Shown: positions 1 through 5,679, counted from the first letter of the stretch. The stretch is 5,679 nucleotides of DNA from Nitrospirota bacterium (GCA_020028195.1 JAHWYE010000126.1:1-5679), one strand, 5' to 3'. The notes: a model not told the origin generated them from the sequence alone. Program-made: numbers and translations.

Positions 1-609
1 ATGATCGCCGCGCTGACCGGTCGGCTGGCTGCGAAGGCTTCCTCACACATCACGCTTGACGTCCAGGGCGTCGGCTACGAAGTCTTCATTCCTCTCAGCA
101 CGTTTTACGCGCTCCCGGACTTGGATGAATCCACTTCGCTCAGGATCTACACCCATCTCCGCGATGACGCCATCCAGCTCTTCGGGTTTCTGACGGCCCA
201 TGAGAAAGAAGTTTTCATCCTCTTGACCGGCATCTCCGGCATCGGACCGAAACTGGCCCTCAGCGTGCTGTCGGCATTGAGCGTACCTGACCTAATTGCT
301 GCCGTGCAGGCCGGCGACGTGGACAAGCTGGCCACCGTGCCGGGGATCGGAAAGAAGTCGGCTGGTCGAATCGCGCTGGAGCTGAAAGACAAGGTGGCGC
401 GGCTGCACCCCGCTGCCATTCCGACGTCAGATGTCACGTCCGGTCCCACAGACCGACTGCAGGAGGACGCTCTGTCCGCTCTGGTCAACCTGGGCTATCG
501 CGCGACGGAGGTCAAAGATGTCCTGAAGCGTCTTGCCTATGCTCAATCGAGACCGATGACGCTCAGTGACCTGATCCGAGATTCCCTGAAGGACATGGCA
601 AGGGGGTAA
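1..609 (+). CDS. ruvA: Holliday junction branch migration complex subunit RuvA
   Basis: RuvA is the DNA-binding tetramer that clamps a Holliday junction in its open square form and loads the RuvB motor in the cytoplasm. The 202-residue protein is almost the length of E. coli RuvA (203). Residues 1-63 form the OB-fold domain I, opening MIAALTGRL. The acidic pin that helps separate strands at the crossover (Glu55-Asp56 in E. coli, as recalled) is Asp55-Asp56 here. Domain II carries two helix-hairpin-helix motifs, GISGIGPKLAL at 77-87 and VPGIGKKSAGRIALEL at 113-128. A Pro/Ser/Thr-rich linker (about 137-150) leads to the small domain III (about 152-202) that contacts RuvB. The ATG is the first base of the window, so its promoter, ribosome binding site and any upstream ruvC cannot be seen. 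The stop is 3 bases before the next gene. The assignment is secure. Confidence 0.97.
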   Translation: MIAALTGRLAAKASSHITLDVQGVGYEVFIPLSTFYALPDLDESTSLRIYTHLRDDAIQLFGFLTAHEKEVFILLTGISGIGPKLALSVLSALSVPDLIAAVQAGDVDKLATVPGIGKKSAGRIALELKDKVARLHPAAIPTSDVTSGPTDRLQEDALSALVNLGYRATEVKDVLKRLAYAQSRPMTLSDLIRDSLKDMARG

Positions 610-612
610 TCT

Positions 613-1152
613 ATGGCTTCACCTATCGAGCAAGCGACTGCTGCTGTGTGTCAGCACCTACGTGTGAGCCGGCGACTGATTGCCTGGAGCCTCGCCGGCG
701 GGCTGGTCTTGGCCCTGGTGATTGCACTTCCTCGGGTGGCGCTCTTGGCCGATGCCCCCGAGCCGCCGAAGAGCATCAGGATGACCTGCGGGACCTGTCC
801 GTCCGGCTATGCCATGACCGGTGTGACCAGCGCGCCGGAAATCTGTAAAGAAGGGGACCCGACCCTGGTTGAGTGTGTCCCAATCGGCAGCATGAACCTC
901 CTAGCGGTCTGTGGGTCGTGTCCGGAGGGCTACGCGCAGATCGGAAGCTCCAATGTGCCGGCTCGCTGCGGCAACGCAGATGGTGGCCGCATGAGCCAGT
1001 GCCAGCTTCAGAAGTTTGAAAGCGGGCTGCCGGACCCGAACAGAGGAGGTGTCTTCTGTCCTCCGAACTGTGCTGGCCAAATGCCGACTCCGGGGGAGGG
1101 TGCGATCCCGCCACCGCCGAAGATGCTGCCTACGCCCAAGGAGGACAAGTGA
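613..1152 (+). CDS. Hypothetical membrane-anchored protein with a duplicated four-cysteine module
   Basis: I do not recognise a family for this 179-residue protein. Residues 1-21 are polar and end in basic residues (HLRVSRR). Residues 22-46 are strongly hydrophobic, so this is a signal anchor or an uncleaved or cleaved signal peptide that places the rest outside the cytoplasm. A module with the pattern C-G-x-C-P-x-G-Y-A-x2-G, then x4-P-x2-C and a fourth Cys, occurs at 59-88 (Cys 59, 62, 78, 88) and again at 100-130 (Cys 100, 103, 119, 130). A further Cys pair lies at 149 and 153 (CPPNC). The tail (about 156-179) is rich in Pro, Gly and Lys and looks disordered. The run AGGGGG at 601-606, inside the end of ruvA, is the likely ribosome binding site, so translation is probably coupled to ruvA. 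The cysteines could form disulfides or bind metal; neither is shown. The coding call rests on tight packing between ruvA and ruvB and on the duplicated, patterned cysteines. Confidence 0.85.
   Translation: MASPIEQATAAVCQHLRVSRRLIAWSLAGGLVLALVIALPRVALLADAPEPPKSIRMTCGTCPSGYAMTGVTSAPEICKEGDPTLVECVPIGSMNLLAVCGSCPEGYAQIGSSNVPARCGNADGGRMSQCQLQKFESGLPDPNRGGVFCPPNCAGQMPTPGEGAIPPPPKMLPTPKEDK
787..876 (+). repeat. Cys4 module, copy 1 (residues 59-88 of the hypothetical protein)
   Basis: This is the first copy of the duplicated module, with cysteines spaced 3, 16 and 10 residues apart. It starts CGTCPSGYAMTG and ends at the Cys of VEC. It matches copy 2 (bases 910-1002) in the CGxCPxGYA core and the following Gly, Pro and Cys positions. 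The underlying DNA is similar but diverged, so the duplication is not recent. Confidence 0.8.
910..1002 (+). repeat. Cys4 module, copy 2 (residues 100-130 of the hypothetical protein)
   Basis: This is the second copy of the module, offset 41 residues from copy 1, with cysteine spacings of 3, 16 and 11. It starts CGSCPEGYAQIG. The one-residue difference lies in the loop before the last Cys, where this copy has GNADGGRMSQ. Confidence 0.8.
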
Positions 1153-1177
1153 GGCCGAACAACCAGAGAAACGTTCC

Positions 1178-2182
1178 ATGCCTGACCGCATCGTGACCAG
1201 CCAAGTGACCGACGACGAGCGCGGGCTCGAGGCGACGCTACGGCCACAGACGCTGGAGGAGTATGTCGGCCAAGAGCGGATGAAGGGATCACTCCGGATC
1301 TGCATGGAGGCGGCTAAGCAGCGGGGCGAGGCGCTGGACCACGCGATTTTCTATGGTCCGCCCGGGCTCGGCAAGACTACGATCGCCCACATCATCGCCC
1401 GCGAAATGGGCGTGGCCATTCGATCCACCTCAGGGCTGGTGTTGGCCCATGCTGGTGATTTGGCCGCGATCCTGACGAATCTCCAAGACCGGGATGTGCT
1501 GTTTATTGATGAGATCCACCGGCTCCCGGCTTCCGTCGAAGAGGCGCTCTACCCCGCGATGGAGGATTTCCAATTGGACCTGGTCATCGGCCAAGGGCCC
1601 TCGACACGCACGATCAAACTGGACCTACCGCGCTTCACCTTGATCGGGGCCACGACCAGGGCCGGGGCCCTCACGTCCCCGCTTCGCGAACGGTTTGGTC
1701 TGGTCAACCGTCTGGACTTTTACTCCTCTGCGGAGCTGCATACCATCGTCGTGCGTTCGGCAGGCCTGCTAGGTATTCCCATCGAGCAGGAGGGTTCGGC
1801 CGAGATCGCAGGCCGAGCCCGCGGGACCCCTCGCATTGTCAACCGACTGATCAAGCGGGTGCGGGACTATGCCCAGATCAAGGCTCAGGGTCGGGTTACC
1901 CACCAGGTCGCGAGGGACGCCCTGGCCTGGCTAGGGGTGGATGCAGCCGGGTTCGACGAGATGGATCGAAAGATTCTCCTGACCGTCATCGAAAAGTTCG
2001 GGGGAGGACCGGTGGGAATCGAATCGCTGGCTGCCGCCGTCAACGAAGAAAAAGGCACTCTGGAGGACGTGTACGAACCGTTTCTCATCCAGTCCGGCTA
2101 CCTGGAGCGAACCGCACGTGGGCGTCAGGCCACCCGCCTCTCCTATGAACATTTTGGAAAAATGAAAGATTTGCTCTCCTGA
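1178..2182 (+). CDS. ruvB: Holliday junction branch migration helicase RuvB
   Basis: RuvB is the AAA+ ATPase whose hexameric rings pump DNA through the RuvA-bound Holliday junction. From this ATG the protein has 334 residues, the usual family length. The Walker A motif GPPGLGKT is at 60-67, Walker B LFIDEIH at 108-114, sensor 1 GATTRAG at 157-163, the arginine finger is Arg170 in SPLRERFG, and sensor 2 is GTPRIVNRL at 216-224 (Arg219). The C-terminal winged-helix DNA-binding domain spans about 260-334, with GGGPVGIESLA and the RTARGR loop near 311-316. The frame is open back to 1016, but the extra 54 residues are Arg/Cys-rich shadow of the upstream gene and RuvB proteins start near this Met. 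The ribosome binding site is weak (AGAGAA, 1165-1170). One oddity is SGLVLAHAGD at 85-94, where the common form is SGPVLEKxGD. The stop precedes a 225-base gap, so the ruv unit probably ends here. Confidence 0.97.
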   Translation: MPDRIVTSQVTDDERGLEATLRPQTLEEYVGQERMKGSLRICMEAAKQRGEALDHAIFYGPPGLGKTTIAHIIAREMGVAIRSTSGLVLAHAGDLAAILTNLQDRDVLFIDEIHRLPASVEEALYPAMEDFQLDLVIGQGPSTRTIKLDLPRFTLIGATTRAGALTSPLRERFGLVNRLDFYSSAELHTIVVRSAGLLGIPIEQEGSAEIAGRARGTPRIVNRLIKRVRDYAQIKAQGRVTHQVARDALAWLGVDAAGFDEMDRKILLTVIEKFGGGPVGIESLAAAVNEEKGTLEDVYEPFLIQSGYLERTARGRQATRLSYEHFGKMKDLLS

Positions 2183-2273
2183 CCTCATCCGGCCCCGGGT
2201 CGAGCCCATCTTCCATTTCCCCGCGACGAGGCGCAGGACAGAAGACACATCGAAGAGGGTCTTATCGCACTAA

Positions 2274-2292
2274 TCCTATTGATAATCATTGC
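2274..2292 (+). promoter_or_regulatory. Partial Fur-box-like sequence
   Basis: The core TGATAATCATT (2280-2290) is identical to the centre of the classical Fur box GATAATGATAATCATTATC. Over the full 19 bases, aligned to 2275-2293, I count about 13 matches, with both outer arms poorly kept. It overlaps the -35 region of the candidate promoter. A true Fur site would place an aromatic operon under iron control, which is not expected, so chance similarity in an AT-rich patch is a serious alternative. Confidence 0.2.
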
Positions 2293-2318
2293 AAATCCTG
2301 CCCCGCTTCCGGTAAGAT
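2289..2318 (+). promoter_or_regulatory. Candidate sigma-70-type promoter for the pheA group
   Basis: TTGCAA (2289-2294) matches TTGACA at four of six bases. TAAGAT (2313-2318) matches TATAAT at four of six. The spacer is 18 bases. It lies in the only AT-rich part of the gap, and transcription would start near 2325, about 80 bases before the pheA ATG. An alternative -10 is GATAAT at 2281-2286, which lacks a clear -35. This is a pattern match only. Confidence 0.35.
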
Positions 2319-2397
2319 TCCCTGTCCTACAGAACGATGCAGGGGGTGGGCGCTAGCCGTGGGTTTGCCGGTCAGTTGGTCGGCTCTTGCGGGTTCT

Positions 2398-2403
2398 TGA
2401 GGA
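2398..2403 (+). promoter_or_regulatory. Ribosome binding site deciding the pheA start
   Basis: TGAGGA ends four bases before the ATG at 2408. It favours that ATG over the in-frame TTG at 2387, which has no comparable site and would add only seven residues ahead of the normal chorismate mutase start. Confidence 0.65.
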
Positions 2404-2407
2404 ACGC

Positions 2408-3490
2408 ATGGGTACGCACAAGAACATTCAGCAGTACCGTCAGTCGATTGATCGGATCGACGACGAGATCCTCAAGCTGTTGAACGAGCGGTCCAAGAAC
2501 GTCGTCGAAATTGGAAAGCTGAAGAAGCAATCTGACACGGAGGCGAACTTGCACACGCCGGGGCGGGAAGCCGAGATTGTAGATCGGCTCATGCGTCAGA
2601 ATCAGGGCCCCTTCCCCAATGATGCGATCCGAACTGTGTATCGGGAAATCATGTCCGCCTCCCTCTCGCTGGAGGGGCCGCAAACGGTCGCATACCTTGG
2701 CCCCCGAGCCACCTTTACCCACCTGGCCTGCATTCAGAAGTTTGGCGAGTCCGCCCAGTATGTCCCCGTCAACAGCATCAAGGACGTCTTTAACGAGGTC
2801 GAGCGAGGGCGAGCCAATTTCGGTGTCGTGCCGATCGAGAACTCAACCGAGGGCGTGGTGAACCATACCCTCGACATGTTCGTGGATTCCAGTCTGCTCA
2901 TCTACGGCGAGGTGCTCCAGGAAGTGTCCCATCATCTGCTTTCGAAGGCCGACCGTTCTGAGGACATCAAGAAGATTTATTCGCATCCCCACGCCATCGC
3001 CCAGTGTCGGAATTGGTTAGAAACCAACCTGCCGCATGTGCCGGTGTCGGAGGTCCCCAGTACGGCACGGGCCGCGGAGCTCTGCGTCGATGATCTCTCG
3101 GGAGCGGCGATCGCCTCTGAACTGGCCGGACAGCTCTACGGCCTGAAGGTTCTGAAGGCTCGGATCGAAGACAATATCAACAACTTCACGAGATTTCTGG
3201 TTCTCTCGCAGAAACCCTCCGAGCGCACAGGCAAGGATAAGACTTCCGTCATGCTGTCGGTGAAAGACAAAGTTGGGGCTCTCTACGAGCTGCTGCGGCC
3301 GTTCGCCTCTCACGGCATCAACATGACCAAGATCGAGTCCCGTCCCTCTCGGCGCAAAGCCTGGGAGTATATCTTTTTCGTCGATATCGAGGGCCATCTT
3401 GAAGAGGACCGCGTCAAAAAGGCGCTGGAGGAGATCAAGGGACGATGCCTCTTTTTGAAAATATTAGGCTCATACCCTTCCCACGCGTGA
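2408..3490 (+). CDS. pheA: Bifunctional chorismate mutase / prephenate dehydratase (P-protein)
   Basis: This protein turns chorismate into prephenate and then phenylpyruvate, the direct precursor of phenylalanine. It has 360 residues from the ATG at 2408. Residues 5-88 are an AroQ-type chorismate mutase; Arg11, Arg28 and Lys39 fall at the same numbers as in the E. coli enzyme, and Arg53-Glu54 correspond to its Arg51-Glu52. Residues 93-268 are the prephenate dehydratase, with YLGPRATFTH (96-105), VPIENSTEGVVNHTLD (141-156), SHPHAIAQCRNWL (192-204), STARAA (218-223) and the catalytic NFTRF (259-263). Residues 279-360 are an ACT domain with GALYELL (290-296) and ESRP (310-313), the Phe-binding motifs of feedback-inhibited relatives. 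It opens the aromatic gene group and is separated from hisC by a 99-base structured spacer. Phenylalanine feedback is inferred from the ACT motifs. The functional call is firm. Confidence 0.96.
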   Translation: MGTHKNIQQYRQSIDRIDDEILKLLNERSKNVVEIGKLKKQSDTEANLHTPGREAEIVDRLMRQNQGPFPNDAIRTVYREIMSASLSLEGPQTVAYLGPRATFTHLACIQKFGESAQYVPVNSIKDVFNEVERGRANFGVVPIENSTEGVVNHTLDMFVDSSLLIYGEVLQEVSHHLLSKADRSEDIKKIYSHPHAIAQCRNWLETNLPHVPVSEVPSTARAAELCVDDLSGAAIASELAGQLYGLKVLKARIEDNINNFTRFLVLSQKPSERTGKDKTSVMLSVKDKVGALYELLRPFASHGINMTKIESRPSRRKAWEYIFFVDIEGHLEEDRVKKALEEIKGRCLFLKILGSYPSHA

Positions 3491-3494
3491 ATTC

Positions 3495-3572
3495 CGTGAA
3501 CCGCGAAACGTTATTCGTGAAGCGGCGGAGCGGAGAGCGTCCATCTCGCGCTTCGCGCTTCACGCTTCACGC
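3495..3572. repeat. Intergenic inverted repeat built from a CGTGAAG-like heptamer
   Basis: The spacer between pheA and hisC contains repeated short units: CGTGAAC, CGCGAAA and CGTGAAG on the left, and CGCTTCG, CGCTTCA, CGCTTCA on the right, the latter being the complement. The right side is a 7-base tandem run (3549-3572). Bases 3516-3535 pair with 3545-3564 in an imperfect hairpin: nine base pairs, a one-base bulge, seven pairs including one G-T, another bulge, three pairs and a 9-base loop. Separately, 3495-3510 is complementary to 3549-3564 at 14 of 16 positions, so the two left arms compete for one right arm. There is no T-run, so it is not a standard intrinsic terminator. It resembles a REP-like intergenic repeat. 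Confidence 0.7.
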
Positions 3573-3589
3573 TGAACGGTTGTGAAACC

Positions 3590-4669
3590 ATGCCGCTGAA
3601 GGTTCATCCTGACATCGCATCGTTGGTCCCTTACGTCCCGGGCAAGCCGATCGAGGAGCTTGAACGGGAGCTCGGAATCACCCGCGCGATCAAACTGGCC
3701 TCGAATGAGAACCCGCTCGGGCCGTCGCCGAAAGCCCTCGCCGTCCTGTCCGAGGCCGCCAGGACGCTGAACCGCTATCCGGACGGCGGTGCGCACCGCC
3801 TCCGCGGTGCGCTGGCTGACCGCTTCAAACTGACCCCTGACCACGTGATCCTGGGCAACGGCTCGGACGAGATCATCGGCCTGCTTGCCCGTGCGTTCCT
3901 GGCACCTGGGGACGAAGCGGTGATGGCCGATCAGACCTTCGTGATCTATAAGATGGAAGTGACGGCAACTCACGGTGTCCCGATAGTGGTCCCCTTGAAG
4001 GAATGGCGACATGACTTACCGGCGATGGCGGATGCCGTGACCCCACGGACCAGACTCCTGTTCGTCTGCAACCCGAACAATCCGACCGGGACGATGGTGA
4101 GTGCCTCCGAAGTGGACACCATGATGGCGCGCCTGCCGGAACAGGTCATCGTGGTGTTCGATGAGGCGTACTACGAGTATGCGCATAGCCGAGACTTTCC
4201 GGACACGCTTCGTTTAGTGAAGCAGAACCGAAACGCCATCGTCCTCCGAACATTTTCCAAGGTTTACGGTCTGGCAGGATTGCGCATTGGATACGGGATG
4301 ACCACGCCCGAGATCACCGGCTACCTGAACCGCGTTCGTCCTCCCTTCAACGCGAACAGCTTGGCGCAGCGGGCCGCGTTGGCGGCCTTAGAGGACGAAG
4401 AACACGTTGCCCGGAGCCGCGCGATGAATCAGGCTGAGATGACCACGGTCCTGGCAGGGATCACGGCGCTTGGCCTCCGCCCCCTGCCGAGCGAAGCCAA
4501 TTTTCTCTACGTTGATGTCGGACAGGATGGCCGGAAGGTGTTTGAGGCGCTGCTCCGTGAGAGCGTCATCGTCCGCCACATCGAGGGTCGCATGCTGCGG
4601 ATCACCATCGGCCTGCCGGAAGAGAATGGCCGATTCCTGCAGGCGCTCAAAAAAGTCCTGAATCGATAG
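3590..4669 (+). CDS. hisC: HisC-family aminotransferase (histidinol-phosphate and/or aromatic)
   Basis: This is a PLP-dependent fold type I aminotransferase of 359 residues, the normal HisC length. HisC swaps the amino group between glutamate and imidazole acetol phosphate in histidine synthesis, and several family members also transaminate phenylpyruvate or hydroxyphenylpyruvate. Visible motifs are SNENPLGPSP (38-47), Tyr63 in RYPDGG, GNGSDEII (89-96) that holds the PLP phosphate, CNPNNPTG (160-167), FDEAYYEY (190-197) with Asp191 facing the pyridine nitrogen, FSKVYGLAGLRIGY (222-235) with Lys224 as the PLP lysine, and Arg337 in MLRITIG for the substrate carboxylate. No his gene is in view; it sits between pheA and aroF, which suggests an aromatic role, though a dual role is possible. 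The start has no clear ribosome binding site and lies 25 bases after the spacer hairpin. The family is certain; the substrate is open. Confidence 0.93.
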   Translation: MPLKVHPDIASLVPYVPGKPIEELERELGITRAIKLASNENPLGPSPKALAVLSEAARTLNRYPDGGAHRLRGALADRFKLTPDHVILGNGSDEIIGLLARAFLAPGDEAVMADQTFVIYKMEVTATHGVPIVVPLKEWRHDLPAMADAVTPRTRLLFVCNPNNPTGTMVSASEVDTMMARLPEQVIVVFDEAYYEYAHSRDFPDTLRLVKQNRNAIVLRTFSKVYGLAGLRIGYGMTTPEITGYLNRVRPPFNANSLAQRAALAALEDEEHVARSRAMNQAEMTTVLAGITALGLRPLPSEANFLYVDVGQDGRKVFEALLRESVIVRHIEGRMLRITIGLPEENGRFLQALKKVLNR

Positions 4670-4690
4670 TCCAGGGACCGAGAGGGAACC

Positions 4691-5679
4691 ATGATTATTG
4701 TCTTAAAGCCAGAGGCCACCGACCGTGAGATTGACCACATTCTGGATCGGCTCCGTGAACTCGGGCTAAAGTCCCATATCTCAAAAGGGCAGGAACGGAC
4801 GATCATTGGGGTGATCGGCGATGATCGGATTCTCCAGAACCAACCCTTGACCGCGTTTCCGGGTGTCGAGAGCGTCACTCCCATTCTGGCGCCCTGGAAA
4901 CTCGTCAGTCGGGAGTTTAAAAAGGACAACACGATCATCGATGTGAACGGCGTCAAGGTGGGGGGCAGGAAAGTCGTGATCATGGCAGGGCCCTGCGCCG
5001 TCGAAAAGCTCGAGCTGACGGTGGGGATCGCCCATGAGGTGAAGGCCGGAGGCGGCAGCATTTTGAGGGGGGGCGCCTACAAGCCGCGCACCTCCCCCTA
5101 TTCCTTCCAGGGGGTGGGCCGCGAAGGGCTGGACTATTTACTGGAGGCCAAGAAGCGGACCGGGCTGCCGGTGGTCAGTGAAATCCTGGACCCTCGTGAT
5201 ATCGAATTGTTTCTCGAGAAGGCAGATATCATCCAGATCGGCGCGCGCAACATGCAGAACTTCGAGCTGCTCAAGGAGGTCGGGGCCTACGATAAGCCGG
5301 TGCTGCTGAAGCGCGGGCTGTCTGCGACGCTGAAGGAATTCCTCTTGTCAGCTGAGTACATCATGTCCAGGGGGAATCGCAACGTGATGCTTTGTGAACG
5401 AGGCATCAGGACCTTTGAAACGCAGTATCGCAACACCCTGGACTTGGCTGCCGTGCCGACCCTGAAGGAGTTGTCCCACTTGCCGGTGATCGTGGACCCC
5501 AGCCACGCCACAGGCAAATGGAACCTGGTTGCGCCTATGTCTAAGGCGGCTGTTGCGGCCGGAGCCGATGGGTTGCTCATCGAGGTCCACTCCAACCCCG
5601 AGTTCGCCCTCTGCGACGGCGAGGAGTCCATCAAGCCGACGAAGTTCAAAGAACTCATGCATGATCTCAAGAAAATCGC
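4691..5679 (+). CDS. aroF: 3-deoxy-7-phosphoheptulonate (DAHP) synthase, type I-beta, 3'-truncated by window
   Basis: It condenses phosphoenolpyruvate and erythrose 4-phosphate to DAHP, the first step of the shikimate pathway. The window holds 329 full codons plus two bases and no stop. The Thermotoga maritima enzyme is about 338 residues, so roughly ten residues are missing. Residues 1 to about 65 are the ferredoxin-like domain (MIIVLKPEAT) that gives Tyr/Phe feedback in that enzyme. The barrel follows with AGPCAVE (99-105), RGGAYKPRTSP (126-136), GARNMQN (184-190), KRG (207-209) and DPSHATGK (269-276). The metal ligands known from T. maritima (Cys102, His272, Glu298, Asp309, as recalled) occur here at exactly the same numbers. 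GAGAGGG (4680-4686) serves as ribosome binding site, and the gap after hisC is 21 bases, so the two are probably cotranscribed. A tyrA-like gene could follow, but lies outside the window. Confidence 0.95.
   Translation, partial: MIIVLKPEATDREIDHILDRLRELGLKSHISKGQERTIIGVIGDDRILQNQPLTAFPGVESVTPILAPWKLVSREFKKDNTIIDVNGVKVGGRKVVIMAGPCAVEKLELTVGIAHEVKAGGGSILRGGAYKPRTSPYSFQGVGREGLDYLLEAKKRTGLPVVSEILDPRDIELFLEKADIIQIGARNMQNFELLKEVGAYDKPVLLKRGLSATLKEFLLSAEYIMSRGNRNVMLCERGIRTFETQYRNTLDLAAVPTLKELSHLPVIVDPSHATGKWNLVAPMSKAAVAAGADGLLIEVHSNPEFALCDGEESIKPTKFKELMHDLKKI

Larger units (their letters stand above)
2183..2407. other. Intergenic region between the ruv and aromatic gene groups
   Basis: This 225-base stretch has no convincing gene. 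The first 80 or so bases are GC-rich, and I found no strong GC stem followed by a T-run to end the ruv transcript. Bases 2271-2296 are clearly AT-rich against the surroundings and hold the candidate promoter and the Fur-like sequence. A weak 5-base-pair stem (2320-2324 with 2340-2344, 15-base loop) is not enough to call. No leader peptide rich in Phe or Tyr codons ahead of pheA was found, so classical attenuation is not supported. Confidence 0.7.

Noticed and set aside
1016..1177. Upstream extension of the ruvB reading frame by 54 residues
   Set aside because: The extension is Arg- and Cys-rich out-of-frame reading of the hypothetical gene. RuvB proteins begin near the Met at 1178, which gives the normal 334 residues.
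901..1305. Minus-strand open frame of 134 codons over the hypothetical gene and ruvB start
   Set aside because: It spans two + strand genes, has an Arg/Ser-rich low-complexity translation typical of antisense frames, and shows no domain.
1931..2248. Minus-strand open frame of 105 codons over the ruvB end and the gap
   Set aside because: Most of it is antisense to the conserved RuvB winged-helix region, and the part in the gap shows no start signal or motif.
2320..2344. Weak stem CCCTG/CAGGG as a terminator or attenuator
   Set aside because: It has only five base pairs, a 15-base loop and no T-run.
2387..2407. TTG start giving pheA seven extra residues
   Set aside because: The ATG at 2408 has a well-placed TGAGGA and puts the chorismate mutase Arg11, Arg28 and Lys39 at the usual positions.
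2337..2481. Small reading frame from an ATG in the pheA leader, a possible leader peptide
   Set aside because: It runs into pheA in another frame, lacks a cluster of Phe or Tyr codons, and has no following terminator hairpin.
3549..3572. CRISPR-like short repeats
   Set aside because: The units are seven bases with no spacers between them. This is a tandem or REP-like repeat, not an array.
3560..4012. Minus-strand open frame of 150 codons over the start of hisC
   Set aside because: It is an antisense shadow of a gene with all HisC motifs, common in GC-rich DNA, and has no recognisable protein features.

Overview
The window is GC-rich bacterial chromosome, tightly packed with all genes on the + strand. 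The gene order and protein style fit a Nitrospira-type bacterium (phylum Nitrospirota). That placement is an inference from recalled context and was not tested by any search. No mobile element, tRNA, rRNA or CRISPR array is visible.

Left part (1-2182), DNA repair: ruvA, a gene for an unrecognised cysteine-rich membrane-anchored protein, and ruvB lie nose to tail with gaps of 3 and 25 bases, so they look like one transcription unit. RuvA and RuvB together form the motor that moves Holliday junctions during recombination. The gene between them encodes a protein that should sit outside the cytoplasm. It carries a four-cysteine module twice, 41 residues apart, and is the least explained thing in the window.

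Middle (2183-2407): a gap of about 225 bases that breaks the two groups. It holds an AT-rich island with a plausible sigma-70-type promoter and a partial Fur-box-like sequence, followed by a good ribosome binding site for pheA.

Right part (2408-5679), aromatic amino acid synthesis: pheA (chorismate mutase fused to prephenate dehydratase with an ACT domain), a HisC-family aminotransferase, and a type I-beta DAHP synthase (aroF) cut by the window end about ten residues before its expected stop. They cover the first committed step of the shikimate pathway (DAHP synthase), the branch from chorismate to phenylpyruvate (PheA), and a transaminase that could make phenylalanine or tyrosine and/or serve histidine synthesis. 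Both PheA (ACT domain) and the DAHP synthase (N-terminal ferredoxin-like domain) carry the domains used for end-product feedback in characterised relatives.

Between pheA and hisC is a 99-base spacer made of a heptamer-like unit (CGTGAAG and its complement). It folds into a long imperfect hairpin and offers a second, mutually exclusive pairing. Apart from this spacer and the cysteine-rich protein, the window is ordinary housekeeping DNA. I do not see a complete undescribed system.
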